From the NCBI GenBank assembly GCA_025667525.1, contig CM046878.1:517026274-517090273 (forward strand): a DNA stretch of 64,000 nucleotides, written 5' to 3'. Below the pieces are notes generated by a model. The model was given only the letters and a program-made list of their open reading frames with translations, had not been told where the DNA came from and did no database searches. Made by a program: the position numbers and the translations under genes. The DNA comes from Glebionis coronaria. Taxonomy: Eukaryota > Streptophyta > Magnoliopsida > Asterales > Asteraceae. Shown here piece after piece: positions 34,654 through 46,303 of this stretch. The first letter of the stretch is position 1, and each line of letters starts with the position of its first letter.

Positions 34654-36282
34654 TTAAATGGTCCATGGGGAAGCCTCGTATGTAATACCGGGATCAAAGA
34701 CCTTGTCCTCGTTCCCGGAGGACATCAATAAAGGAGAGGCAGGAGGATAAGTCTTGAATGGTAAAAAGGTCTTCTCAATACCAGAAAAGCAAGTGAAGTT
34801 CAGATTGACGGGAGGTGGGGTGGGTAAGGGAATCACATTGTCATCCTCCAAAGACAATGGAGGCAGACCAATTGGCAAAGCCGTAGAAGTATCAATCATA
34901 GAATGGTCCATGTCACCTCCCGGGTCAAAGCATTTATCCTCATGATCGTAGAGAAGGAGTGTAGAAACTCGTTTGAGAAGACCACGATCAAGTACGAAAC
35001 CATCATTCATTTGTGGGGATTGTTGATAAGTTAAATCCTCACGAATGTGGTAAACGTAATTCTCATAAGGGGAGTGTTGATTAGGTAACTCCTCGAGAAT
35101 AGGATGTTTGGGCATGTGAGTTGGTTCGTCATTATTATGAAAAATAAGACGTTCCAACTCGTCAAGTTCGGCATCGATGTTGGAAAAGTCGACTTCGCTT
35201 GTAGGTGGAAGCGGAGGCAAAAGAGCTAGCTCTCGGTCGATAATTTCCGCAATCTCTAGCTCGAAGACGAAATCATCATACTCACCACATGTTGAACTCT
35301 CGTTGGGAGGATCAAATATCGGATGTGGAGTTGTGAGTATGTGATCATTGACTAGCGAAGCAAACTTGTCCGTAAGATCCACAAAAGTCGGCACATCACA
35401 CAAATTTTCCGGAACACCTGCGGGCTCACTTGGGATGACGACAAGTTCCTCGACACGAGACTTTAGGAATTTGTCCGATTCAGTTGCCGAGGTAACGTCA
35501 ATATGCTCATCCTCCATGATGAGAGAGCCAACGGGCTCCTCGGGTGTGATAGCAATAGACGAAGGAGGAAGGGAAGAAGTCTTACTTTGCTTTAGAAATT
35601 CCTCCTCGTCGAAAATAACCTCAATATCGTCATCGCTCTCCTCATTACCTAAAGGGCCAATAATAAGCTCAGGGATATGAGTACTCGTCCGATCTCGCTG
35701 CTGTAATAATGACTCCATATAAGTTTGCAGCGTGTGTAAAAGCTCTTTGCTTTGTTCTTGAAAAGCTGCATCAAGATCGTTTCTTTGTTCTTGCAAGGCT
35801 GTAGCAAGATCGTCAATTGGTTCTTGGTAACTCATCCCGTGACGAGGCTGATGATCAATTGGGTATTGCAGGGGTTGGTCAAAACTGGAAGGGGTATAAT
35901 TATAGTAATTTTGATCCCCCGTAGGACAGTGAAAACTTTCGTGAGGACCCCCACAGTTGTTGCAAAACGGGTGAGGAAAAAGACTGGGTGCGTCATGTGG
36001 ATAGCTATTTTCATTGTCATAATTGTACCCCGGTTCTTGCCCGTGACCATACGGGTATCGAACCGGGCACGAAACATGCCAATGAGAATCGCTTCCACAA
36101 TAGATGCACGGGGGAACAGGATGTGGGTTCAAAAAGAATGAATTAGTCGAGTTGCACAAGGGACAAAATCCGAATTGTGTATTGTCGATATCGTTTCCGC
36201 ACCGCTCACATGTACACCATTGACAAGAGTCGTTCCCGTACAGTTGTCTCCCACACCCGATGCAATGGACATAAAAATCCAT
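34654..36282 (-). CDS. 542-aa multi-zinc-finger acidic protein of element E
   Basis: The only intact long ORF of the window, starting 190 bp inside the primer site. Residues 7-43 hold four Cys-x2-Cys pairs (C7/C10, C20/C23, C25/C28, C40/C43). A canonical CCHC knuckle follows (C59, C62, H67, C72), and a variant one (C107, C110, H114, C119). Residues about 157-197 form a Gln/Glu/Leu-rich likely coiled coil with a repeated QEQ unit; the rest is acidic and Pro-rich. Gag proteins carry their knuckle near the C-terminus, so a zinc-rich N-terminus is unusual. A Gag substitute or RNA-binding factor is inference. I recall similar Asteraceae proteins but cannot confirm that. No catalytic domain is visible. 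Confidence 0.75.
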   Translation of the reverse strand: MDFYVHCIGCGRQLYGNDSCQWCTCERCGNDIDNTQFGFCPLCNSTNSFFLNPHPVPPCIYCGSDSHWHVSCPVRYPYGHGQEPGYNYDNENSYPHDAPSLFPHPFCNNCGGPHESFHCPTGDQNYYNYTPSSFDQPLQYPIDHQPRHGMSYQEPIDDLATALQEQRNDLDAAFQEQSKELLHTLQTYMESLLQQRDRTSTHIPELIIGPLGNEESDDDIEVIFDEEEFLKQSKTSSLPPSSIAITPEEPVGSLIMEDEHIDVTSATESDKFLKSRVEELVVIPSEPAGVPENLCDVPTFVDLTDKFASLVNDHILTTPHPIFDPPNESSTCGEYDDFVFELEIAEIIDRELALLPPLPPTSEVDFSNIDAELDELERLIFHNNDEPTHMPKHPILEELPNQHSPYENYVYHIREDLTYQQSPQMNDGFVLDRGLLKRVSTLLLYDHEDKCFDPGGDMDHSMIDTSTALPIGLPPLSLEDDNVIPLPTPPPVNLNFTCFSGIEKTFLPFKTYPPASPLLMSSGNEDKVFDPGITYEASPWTI

Positions 36283-36471
36283 GGAGAAAGATAGATAAGC
36301 AAGAAGAATATTTTTGGTGCAAAACTTTGAAAAAGAAATGCTTTTTATGATTTTTCAAATGTTTTTGGAATTTTTTGAAAATTTTTGATACGAAAAATAA
36401 CGTTCACGAGTGAACGGATCCCAAAAGCCAACGCGTCTCTCACAAAAAACCGTTAATCCTCACGAAAAGAG

Positions 36472-36486
36472 CCGGCATCGGCGCCA
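36472..36486 (-). other. Primer-binding site of E, tRNA-Asp type
   Basis: Minus strand TGGCGCCGATGCCGG, resembling the TGGCGCCGTTGCCGG site used by Athila/Tat-related gypsy elements. It lies 12 bp from the LTR edge. Confidence 0.75.
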
Positions 36487-36498
36487 TTTTAATATAGA

Positions 36499-38652
36499 GA
36501 TTTTGCTAGTTGAAAAAGAGTTCGTTTTCTCGGTGTCTTAACGAATTGATTTCCGGTTCAATGTGCGACTCAGTTGTTCTTGGTTAAGAAAAAGAGAAGT
36601 TGATTATCTATAACTAATTAAAAAGTAAATGCGAAAAGTATTTAAAAACAAACTAAAGACAAGTGCAAATAATAAAAGTAAAACAAGGTGAATATTTAAA
36701 ACTAAAAGTTAAAACGATATTAAAACTAATAGTAAAACAAATAATAAAACATAATTTAAAGCGAAACAATTAATAAAAATGAAACTAAACGAAGAAATTA
36801 ACTATCGACTCGAAAACAAAGTTTACTAAATGAAAAAAGAGAGAATAAAACTAAAATGGTACTTTAAAGCTAAACGAGGCAAAACCTAAAACGGGTACTT
36901 AATAAAAGATAAAACTTAAACTTTATTAAAAAATATTAATTTTAAAATTAGAAGAAAAATTCAACTAAAAATACGTAACTTTCAGAAATTAAATCGGAAC
37001 AACTTTCAGATTAAACTAAACGATTACGGAAAAAAACAATAAACAAACAAGCTAGCAGGCAGCTAGCTCAAGCTAGCAACCTGCTAGCTCAAATTGGCGC
37101 CAAAATCCATCGCAATACACAACGAGACAAAGCTGTCGCAATATCTAATAGAGAGGAAAAGTATCGCAATGTTTTAGAAAGAAAGTATCGTAATATTATA
37201 TTGGAATAAATAAAATAAAAGCATCGCAATATTATTATTATTTTTTTATTATTTTTTTTTTCTTTTCTTTATATTTTTTTATTTTTTTTTTAACTATCGG
37301 AATGTCTAAAAAATAAAAATTGTTGGAACAACTAAAGTACTAAAATCCATCCGAATGTGGCTATCAAAATTTGGGCAGCACTTCGTCGCAATAAACCTTA
37401 AACTCCGTCGGAATATGCGATCGCAATGAGCGATCGCAATCCCGATCGGAATAAGGGGTATTTACCAACCTATCGCAAAGTAGAACCCACACTTGGGTTA
37501 TTGCGATACAAATCAAGAAACCGTCGGAATGTGATAAAACCCTAATATTGCGATGAACTCCAACAAATCCGAAAATGGAGATAAGCAAAAATCTCAATAA
37601 GCACTTTCAATAAGCACACTAAACCAAAACTTGAACAACTTAATAAGCATAAATTTGAAAGCTTTTAAAAGACGAAATTCATAAACTTTATAAAAACACA
37701 AAATAAGAAAACAAAATAAGCAAACTTTAAAGGTATGCAAACTTTTTAGAAAACTTTAAAATCAAATAAGCTAAAAACAAAATAAGCAAATAAGATTGTC
37801 AAACTTATAGCTTAATTCGTAGAAAGCTTAAATAGAAATAAAAAGGTGAACTTTTTAATCAAATAAGCAAAGAGATTAAGCAATCTCTTGCTTAATCCGA
37901 AATTGAGATAGACCAAAAACAAGAAAAGTAGGATGAGAAAGTTAAAGAAAAGCTTAATTAAAAGTGAAGATTCAACAACAAAGTTAAAAACACTTACTTG
38001 AATTAAAGGAATTAAATTGCAAGACAATTAATTAAAATGACATGAAAAATAAAGTTGCAAGAAAATGAAAATGGTGGAAGAGCTAATTTGTCAAGTTAGC
38101 CAACAACTATAAAATGAAGTCCTAATGATTTATTTATAGGGGAGGAGGACGATTAGTGGAAGGAAGCTTCCTCCCCTCTTTCCTTTTCTCTTAATTGCGT
38201 CATTAAGTCCCTCATTCTTTTAATCTTCATTAATTGCATACTTAGTCCTTTTCTTCTAATCTTCTTTAAACTTGGACTTAAGGGACTTTTGCCTTCGGGA
38301 TTTCTTTGAACTCGTCTTTAAATTCTTCAATAAAATAGACTTGAATTCTTCGGCTTTTGATAAACTTCCGTCTTTTGACTTTTTCTTCGATAAATCTTCA
38401 GAATTGGTCTTGGACTTCCGTTCTTTTTGCACTCTTGACTTCTTGACTTCGTCTTTCATCTTTTTCTTCAATAAAAGTCCGTAAATGCCCGTGAATATCC
38501 GTGTTTTCTCCACTTCTCACCTTTTCATCCTAAATCACAACAAAAACACAAACCACGCATAATTCCGACATAAAAGACATAAAATACACGTTTTGGCTCG
38601 GTTATTATTGTAATTAAGTGGTAAAAAGGATGGGTGTTTTCACACCTATTAA
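36499..38652 (-). repeat. 5' LTR of element E (right)
   Basis: 2,154 bp, near-identical to 30605-32774, with a slightly shorter T-rich run. The minus-strand TATA-like box is at about 38131-38140. It ends against gypsy fragment J. Confidence 0.85.
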
Positions 38653-39279
38653 GCTCCCTAATTCCCTTGAAGTTGAAATAGTCGATAGTAAAGTCATTTT
38701 CGTGTATGATGTGTATCGTGATGTATAGATAGAGGTTGATGATAGTATTTTATGATCGACTTGATTCCCATTATGCTTAGAGAGTTTGATGTTATAATCG
38801 ACATGGATTAGCTCGGTAAGTACAAGCAATATTTTGTGAGCCAAAAGCTCATTTGGGTTGTAAACCCTCATGTCTGTGAGATCATTATTTATGGTGATAA
38901 AAGGAAAGGTGGTCTTAAGTTATGCATCATGATAAAGGCTAGGAACTATTTGTCACATGGTTGTCATGACTTTTTGGCACACATGATAGATACTAGAATT
39001 CCCGAGAAGAGTTTTGATAATGTTTCAGTGGTAAATGAGTTTCATGACATATTTCTAGAAGATTTTCTAGGTATTCCACTCGAAAGGAAAGTTGAATTCC
39101 TTATTGATTTAATTTCGGGTGAAACTCTTATTGCTAAGACGCCTTACCGCTTACCTTCGTCGAAAATCAAAGAGCTAATGAATCAATTACAAGAATTACT
39201 TGACAAGGGTTTTATCCGCCCTAGTAGTTCACCATGGGGGGCTCCAATAATTTTTGGTAAGAAAAAGGATGGTAGTATG
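38653..39279 (+). pseudogene. Element J: gypsy protease-RT fragment
   Basis: A plus-strand remnant with a decayed protease-end block (IPIMLREFDVIIDMD, with TAG for the expected Trp at 38809-38811), then FHDIFLEDFLGIPLERKVEF, TPYRLPSSKIKELMNQLQEL and [12 protein letters not shown] ending at KKKDGSM. This is the N-terminal RT of a chromovirus-type gypsy element, also seen in F. It breaks at 39279, where the LTR of I begins; the flanking bases are GTATG. The open piece 38836-39348 runs on into the LTR by chance. Confidence 0.8.
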
Positions 39280-40237
39280 TGTGACAAACAGGAAAAATAT
39301 CTTCATTTTTTTCCTTTTAATCATAAAAAAAATTATTGCACGTTATAAAAACCACCGTTAAACTACAATAAGAGTCTATATCATTTATAACATGTGTGTT
39401 ATTCAAAATAAACTGCAACAAGTTATTTAGAGTTTATGAGTCATATAAACGTCGAATATTATTTATTTTAATAATTAACGCAAAAATATTATATATTTTA
39501 ATAGTTAACGCAAATTATCGAAAGCACTGTTAATTATTAATAGAAAATTATATAAACGTTTTCAACTCACGATTTCTTCAAAAGAACATCTAACGGACTA
39601 TAAAAAGCCTATAAAACATATATTTGTCATACTAAATTTATTTTCAAAGTTTCAGATAATTTACCGAGGTAGTCGTATTTTATTTATTATTTAATTATAA
39701 ATTGTCGTTTTTATGTCAAAATGATTACGAATATAACTAAATTAATTTTTTCAAATAAAAACTAATAAAATTAATTTGTAAACTTTATAACTAATTATAT
39801 GGGTTTAATTAAATTATTAAATGAACAGAAATAAGCCTGTAATTAATTTTTAAAAGCCCATAAACCCAAATTAAACCCAACTAAAAGCACCTAAGCCCAA
39901 ATTAAGGCCCTAATGATCCATGTTTAGTAAAATTCGGTGGTATAATCCCCTAAGAACACAAATGCCGACTATTTGCATACCTAAATTTTAGGAAATCAAT
40001 TTTACTCCAATTACAACTTATCTACTTGCCAAAATAATGCATGTATCCTTCCCGACACTAATAATTCGACCCATCCCTCATCAAAACTCAGCAATGAACC
40101 ATATGAGATACATCCTATCCCTAAAAATCTTCCACAACTTACTGTTCTTAAATCTCTTGCTACAGTTCTTGATTTCCAGCCATTCTTCTTGATTTCCATC
40201 CATGATTGATTCATTGATTATAAGTATTCAAGAGTAG

Positions 40238-40245
40238 TATAAATA
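40238..40245 (+). promoter_or_regulatory. TATA box of element I LTR
   Basis: TATAAATA within an otherwise GC-poor U3, followed about 30 bp later by a transcript-like, Pro/His-codon-rich stretch without ORF. Confidence 0.5.
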
Positions 40246-40460
40246 TGCAGCACCTAAGATGTCTTGAATCACCAAATCATCATAAACAAATCAATTAAAT
40301 CCTTTCTTTGTTCTTTGTTTGCTGCTGTGAACCGCCACCATCACACCACCATTGCCACCACCCAAAGAGCATTCAAGGACTCCTAAACCTCCACCAAGGA
40401 CCCTTGGTCTCTGCTCTAGAATCTCAGCAAGTGTGAAGAACCATAGACGAAACTCTAGCC

Positions 40461-40500
40461 AAAATCAATTTAGGGTTTTCTAAGAAACCCTAATTTTGAT
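40461..40500. promoter_or_regulatory. Near-palindrome of two telo-box-like motifs
   Basis: TTTAGGGTTT and AAACCCTAA face each other around TCTAAG, with flanking AAAATCAA and TTTTGATT extending the stem. Confidence 0.6.
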
Positions 40501-43500
40501 TTTTGATCCTGGTTGCTTCTGGTGTTCTTGTTAGTTAGAAACATTCTTTACATCAACTCTGGTCTTCTAAGTAGTCCTAGTACAAATATTTAAGTCCTCC
40601 AAGTGTTCGTGTACGGGTTGTGCAAGCAAAAACCTAGTCGAGCTCTTTTTTGGGCTTTCTAGGTCCGGTTTTGCTCAAACCACCAATCACTTCGTAAGAT
40701 CTGATTTACCTAGTACAAGTAACTTTTATTACATGTTAAACCCTGACCTAGTAATGCCTAAAGTTTAAAAATAACACGTAATTGGCTAAATGGTTAAAAA
40801 CGAGCCCTAACGGGACGTACGGGAGAAAACCGTGCCCTAGTTTTGCTTAATTTGATTTTGAACTGAATTTTCGTGTTTAATACTAATAAATGATGTTAGT
40901 AATTATTTTATGTCATTTAAATTCAGTTGGTAATGTTATTTGATCAAGTGGTAAAAGTAGCTGAAACTCTCGTTGCTAAACTAGCTTAAAAATACCAAAA
41001 CCTTTATTAAAAAACGACCATCCAATGTTGGTCACAAAATTTTTACTCAAAGTATTCATATTTCATTTTTCATAAGTTTTCTAGTGCTTTTTGAAACATG
41101 TAAAAAGACCTAAAAATGAATTAGTTATCACACTTTCAGTTTTATGATTTTATGTGAAAATTTATAAAATCGCTTGCATGTAAAATGGTAAACTTTAGAA
41201 CACTTAGAATGTCACTAATATTAATTGTTTAATAAAATTTTAATATCATAATATAAATCAACCTCTTCAAAAATAATCATGGTAGAAGGATTAAAAACGA
41301 GTTAATAATTAATAAACGACTACTACACGTGAAAACTGACGTTTTAGAAAAAAGAATGTAATTATATTTAATAACTCATGAAATTGTTAAATAAAATTTA
41401 ATGCTAAACTTATAAATTTTATATTTCATATTAATTTAGTAAATAATTACATGCTTTTATAATACTTAAAATGATTAAGAAATGAATACGAAAACTCTAA
41501 CACCCCCACAAATGCTATGCGCAGCGGAACTACAACATTTGGGTGCTAGGAAGTTATCATCACACACAAGATATATCAAACGACTCAAAGAGACGTAAAA
41601 GTTTTAACATAAATTAAGCATTGTTAAAAACATACATATCTACGGTTTTCCAAAACCCAAGATGATACAACACAGAGTTAGCGTTTTGGTCCCCACGAAT
41701 CTCAACCTCAAAAGATACATTTTCGTTAACATGACAGAAAATTTAAAGTGTTCAAGATAAATATGGGTGGAAAACAAGTAGACGCCAAGCCACACACAAC
41801 TCCCATCCATTGCATGCTCCATGCTATACTTCATCGATTACCTGAAACACATGCTAAATTGGGTCAACAAATAATGTTGAGTGGAATTCATAGGTTTTAT
41901 AATCTCATTTTGAACATATGTGTTATAAAAATCATTCACGATCATTCATAGAATTGTCGATCAAACAATCTATTTTCAAGGTTATGACAATTGTGTTTAA
42001 GCTCATGAAACTAATCCGTTAACTCAATCACCCGCGTAATAATTACCGGCGTGATTAAGATGAAACCATTGCCCCTTCTAAAGGCATCAGTTGCAATTAT
42101 ACCTTATCTCTTATCACAAGTTATCCGTCCGCAGGGGGTACTCAACGTACTAGCCCTCGTCTCGGATAGGGTCGTCAACCTCATAGTACTATTAATTGTA
42201 TAAGCGGCTATTTTCAATCCACACAAGGATTAAACAATAGTTAATAGTTCATGAATATAAGGTCTTTTGCAACTAGGTACTCAACACAATTTAAGGCAAC
42301 ATTCGGGTCCAACAATCATTCATGACATATGTTCATTTTAGAAAACTAGCATGCATCTCCCTCGCGGGTAAAAACAATTTAAAAACAGTAGTAAGCGAGG
42401 CTACAAATTCACACCTTATGTATATAGAGTAGTCGACGATTTCGAATGACGATCACTGACGATGATGAGGATGCCCGGGGAATTCAACACCTAACAAACA
42501 ATAATGCGTAATGAGTAAATCTCATTTATAAACTTCAAGTACTGTATAATATGTACATATTAGTCAATTGTGATAATTACAAACTCACGCGAAAACCAAA
42601 CGGATAATTGTTACTAGTTTTATACTACTCATCTATGTTATTAACGTTATTACCCTTTTTACGTTTTTTGCCGATACTTACCAAAAGTATGGGCTGTTTT
42701 CTAAGACTTAAACCCTTTTTTAAAATTTGGGAAAATTCTCAAAAATACCTTAAGACCTGTAGAAAACCCATTTTTAATCTCATTAAAAGTTCTCACTTTT
42801 ATGACCCGTTACTCAACACATTACTAAACATACGTTTTTCGGACTGATTTTGCACATTGACCATGTTGGACTCGTTTGACCCATTTAAAATATACCATTG
42901 ACCCGTTCAACACCTAAGCCTAATAATAGACTCACAAATGCAGGTTTGAGACCAAAAATCAACCTTTAATAAATTACCAAACTATATCTATGGTCCCCGG
43001 GATTTGACACAAAACCAAACATAATTTCGGATTATGTAGGTTCTCATCTCCCGGTACACGTAATTTCAAAACATCATAACTTTTGACTCGTTAGGAGTCG
43101 TAAGCTCTTTCTTATACCAAATCAAAGCTAAGACGACGCTCTACAACTATATCCCAGTCTCATGACCTGTTTACCAAGTCAAACTTATGAAAACAAGCCT
43201 AAACAATCTGCCTAAAATTACCCTTCTCAAAATCAACCCAACACTCGTTTCCAAACCATTTTATCGACACCTACCCTAAACTTAATCACTCCTAACCATT
43301 ACTAATCATCCTAATCAGTCCTTAACACAAAAAATACCAAATCTATCCTAAAACCCACTCACTAAATCAAACATGCAATGAGCTTTACCCACTCAAAAAC
43401 ATCTAAAACCATGCATTAAACATAAACCCACAAGCAAAACATCAATCACCAAGATCCACCAAACACCCCCATATTGTCGTGGGGTGTGGGTGATCAAAAC

Positions 43501-43543
43501 ACCCCAACAAAATTGATTTTGATTGGTTTGTTGAGTGATTATC

Positions 43544-46287
43544 TGTGACAACCCTAGGTTTTGGGTTTGTCACTTGGTCTTACTTTTAGGTTATTTTATG
43601 TGTGCTTACTTGAATAGTGTGTTTACGTGTTTATTTTGTGTGAACGAGGTTGGTGTGGTTATCGTTTATGAGTATAGAGTACTCATAAGTAAATCGAGGA
43701 ACGGTTATTTCATGTTCATGAGCTCACAAGTGGTGACTATGAAATGAAAATGGTGATATTGTGGTGTTTACGTATACGTATAAGTATTATAGTAATAGTA
43801 TTTTTTTAGGATTTACGGTTTAGCATTTAGAGGTCTCGGGTGAGGTAATTATCCAAAAGAATATTTTTCGGGATGGTTTTAAGTCATTTAGGACTTAGTT
43901 ATAAAGTTTATTTAAGAATTTGAGATTTTTTTTAAAAGTGTATATTTTACGTCTTTTACGGTAAAACGCGTAAATTTGACTAGTTTTACGGTTTTGAGGT
44001 TTTGGGAGTTTTAGGAGCTGAAATAAATTAAGGTAAATTAAGGTAATATTAATAAGATATTAATTAACAATAAAAAGAAAAAAAAATAAAGAAAAAAAAC
44101 GAAATTAGGGGTGTTTGGGTCGGTTTAGAAGAGAAAAAAAAGGAAAAAGGAAAAGATTTATGGTAAGTGGTAATTGGGTTGGACAAGGATTGTTTTGGCT
44201 ATATAAGGAACCCCCAACACTAAATCAAACGCATTTTTTTTTCTTTCCCTGGAGTTATAGTCGACTAAAAGAAGAGGAAAATTAGGGTTCTTCATAAAAT
44301 TAGGTTTTCTTCATCTTCCATTAAATAAAAGATAAAATCTTCATAACCCTTTTCATATTAATTGTTTTTATGTTTAATTAATCATTCTTATGATGGATTA
44401 AGGGTTAGGGTTTATATATAAACAGTAAATTAATGTTGTAATAATCATAATATAATGATTACATGGGTTAGGGCTTGTAATTAGAGGAATTAGGGTTAAT
44501 TAATATGGTTGATTTTGTTAAACCCGTTTTTAAAAACTGGGCAGATTTTTGAGTCAATTGTTTTGATTATATTAGGAGTTCTACAAACTCTTATCTTACG
44601 ATCCACATACCCCTGAAAAGGTATTTGAAGTGGCTTTCCAATGCAAGAAACTAGAACTAAATTGGAGGTTGGGAAGGGGGTCAAAAATAGGTTACAACAG
44701 TCGCAGGTCAAAACAGTTTTAAATTCAGCCTGTTTTCTTTTTAAGTTTTGGGTTGTTTGGGGTACTTAGGGTTGTATTGGGATCTTCTCACGAACATGAG
44801 AGATGGTTTATATATTGTAATAAGGATCTGCACTTGGGCTAAGATTGTGGTTTAGGGTAAGACCCTCTAATGGTAATGAACTTTTCATACGTTTAAAATC
44901 AGGAAAACTGGAATGAAAAAAGTATATATATATATATCAGGGCCTTAACAGTAGCTTTAAGGTTAGGGCAAGTGGGAGGTGTTAGCCAACATATGTAAGG
45001 ATATGAATATTCCTTTTACAGAAACCATGGGTATGTTTAAGTGGACGTTTGACTTAAAGTTTTGAGACCTAAAACTGGGACTGTTTTGTGTAAAATTGTG
45101 AACGGGATAGCTATTAAACTTAACCAAGTTAAGGACTTGTTAGGGAAGGGTAATGGGGTGTTTAGAGTTATAAATGGGGTATTTATATGAGAGGAGGTTA
45201 GATGTCCATCATAGGTTGATGAACCATTTTAGAGGTTGGTTCATGTATTGATTTATGTGTTTTTGGATTATTAGCTTGGGGCTAGAGCAAGGACTTTGGA
45301 GAAGCAATCAGGTGAGTTCATAGTCCCATTTTACTACGTTTTTAAATGTTTTTTTCCAGTATGGGATGGAGATGACACTTGAAATGTTCTTTAACATGAT
45401 TTAGTACTATGTTTTAAAATGTGTGGACATAAATGTGTTATTGTGTGACTTGCGTGCTTATGTGTTCTCATATGTGCTTTGCTACGTGTTCTGCTATGTG
45501 AATCTTGTTTGGATTGTGATTGGCTTTGGTACATAGATGTATGGGCGTCTATGGGACCAGTTGTGATGTGTGTGGAGCGTGGGGCACGATCCGTCCTGAG
45601 TACTTGTGCATCGTCTCTTCGGAGGCAAGATATCTCGACGGGGATATAGTTCATCTTCTACAGGTGGTGTGGGAAAGATCCGGATAGTGTGGTGTGTGTT
45701 CTTGTGCGTGTGACGGGATACTTCTTGATTGTTATAGTGTTCTTTGTGAGTTGTAGATGTGATTGGTACTTGGCTTGAGTTTTGTTGTGGATGCATGTAG
45801 CATGATTATCACATTATGGTCCATTACTATAAATTGTTTTTCTTCAACTTATTTACAGCGGATGTCAAGGTTTCTCATGATGTTCTAGATAACTTAAACC
45901 TATGTTCTCACCAACTTTATGTTGACAGATTTTAGTGTCATTTTCAGGTGAGGTAGTTGTGCAAGATGATGTTAGAAGTGGCTAGAGTATAGAGGCTGCT
46001 AGGATTGCATTAGGAGGAATCCCCTTTCCTCTTAGATTTTATTTTGTGTTTTGATTAAGTGAACTTTGTGGTACCTATATGTTTGATGTTTGTTTTTTTG
46101 TATGTCTTTGGTAAGAGGTAGGCCTGTTACCTACTTACCTAGACGCCTGCATTGTTGAGATATTGTCACGACATTTGTGTCGCCATCTATGATATTTCAA
46201 TTTCATTTAGTTCTCTCTATAGACACGCTGTTGTTGTGATGATATCCATACGTCGCGCCCCATATTCCGCCATGGTGGGGTGTGACA
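43544..46287 (+). repeat. 5' LTR of element G
   Basis: TGTGACAACCC to GGGTGTGACA. TATA box TATATAA at 44200-44206. Several telo-box-like TTAGGGTTT strings lie near 44400-44500. Antisense open stretches of 71-100 codons recur in both LTRs and are not genes. Confidence 0.9.
44200..44206 (+). promoter_or_regulatory. TATA box in G 5' LTR
   Basis: TATATAA preceded by GGC and followed by GGAACCCCC; the copy in the 3' LTR is at 48730-48736. Confidence 0.55.
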
Positions 46288-46290
46288 GAA

Positions 46291-46303
46291 TGGTATCAGA
46301 GAC
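46291..46303 (+). other. Primer-binding site of G, tRNA-iMet
   Basis: TGGTATCAGAGAC three bases after the LTR end. Confidence 0.85.

Larger units (their letters stand above)
30605..38652 (-). mobile_element. Element E: non-autonomous LTR element with one ORF
   Basis: 8,048 bp with direct LTRs (30605-32774 and 36499-38652). A tRNA-Asp-type primer site next to the right LTR and a purine tract next to the left LTR show minus orientation. The internal 3.7 kb has one 542-codon ORF and no protease, RT, RNase H or integrase. The LTRs differ by only a handful of substitutions plus a poly-T/A indel, so the insertion looks recent. No target-site duplication could be matched at the outer ends. Confidence 0.85.
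39280..41490 (+). repeat. 5' LTR of element I, first part
   Basis: U3 and part of R. Contains a TATA box and a hairpin of two telo-box-like AAACCCTAA strings. It continues at 60451 after element F. Nothing coding. Confidence 0.8.

Noticed and set aside
35348..36141. 110- and 129-codon frames opposite the E protein
   Set aside because: Antisense shadows of the 542-codon ORF.
45494..45796. 100-codon antisense frame with His/Thr/Pro-rich product, also at 50024-50326
   Set aside because: Lies in the G LTR and is simply duplicated with it; no domain, and orientation opposes the element.
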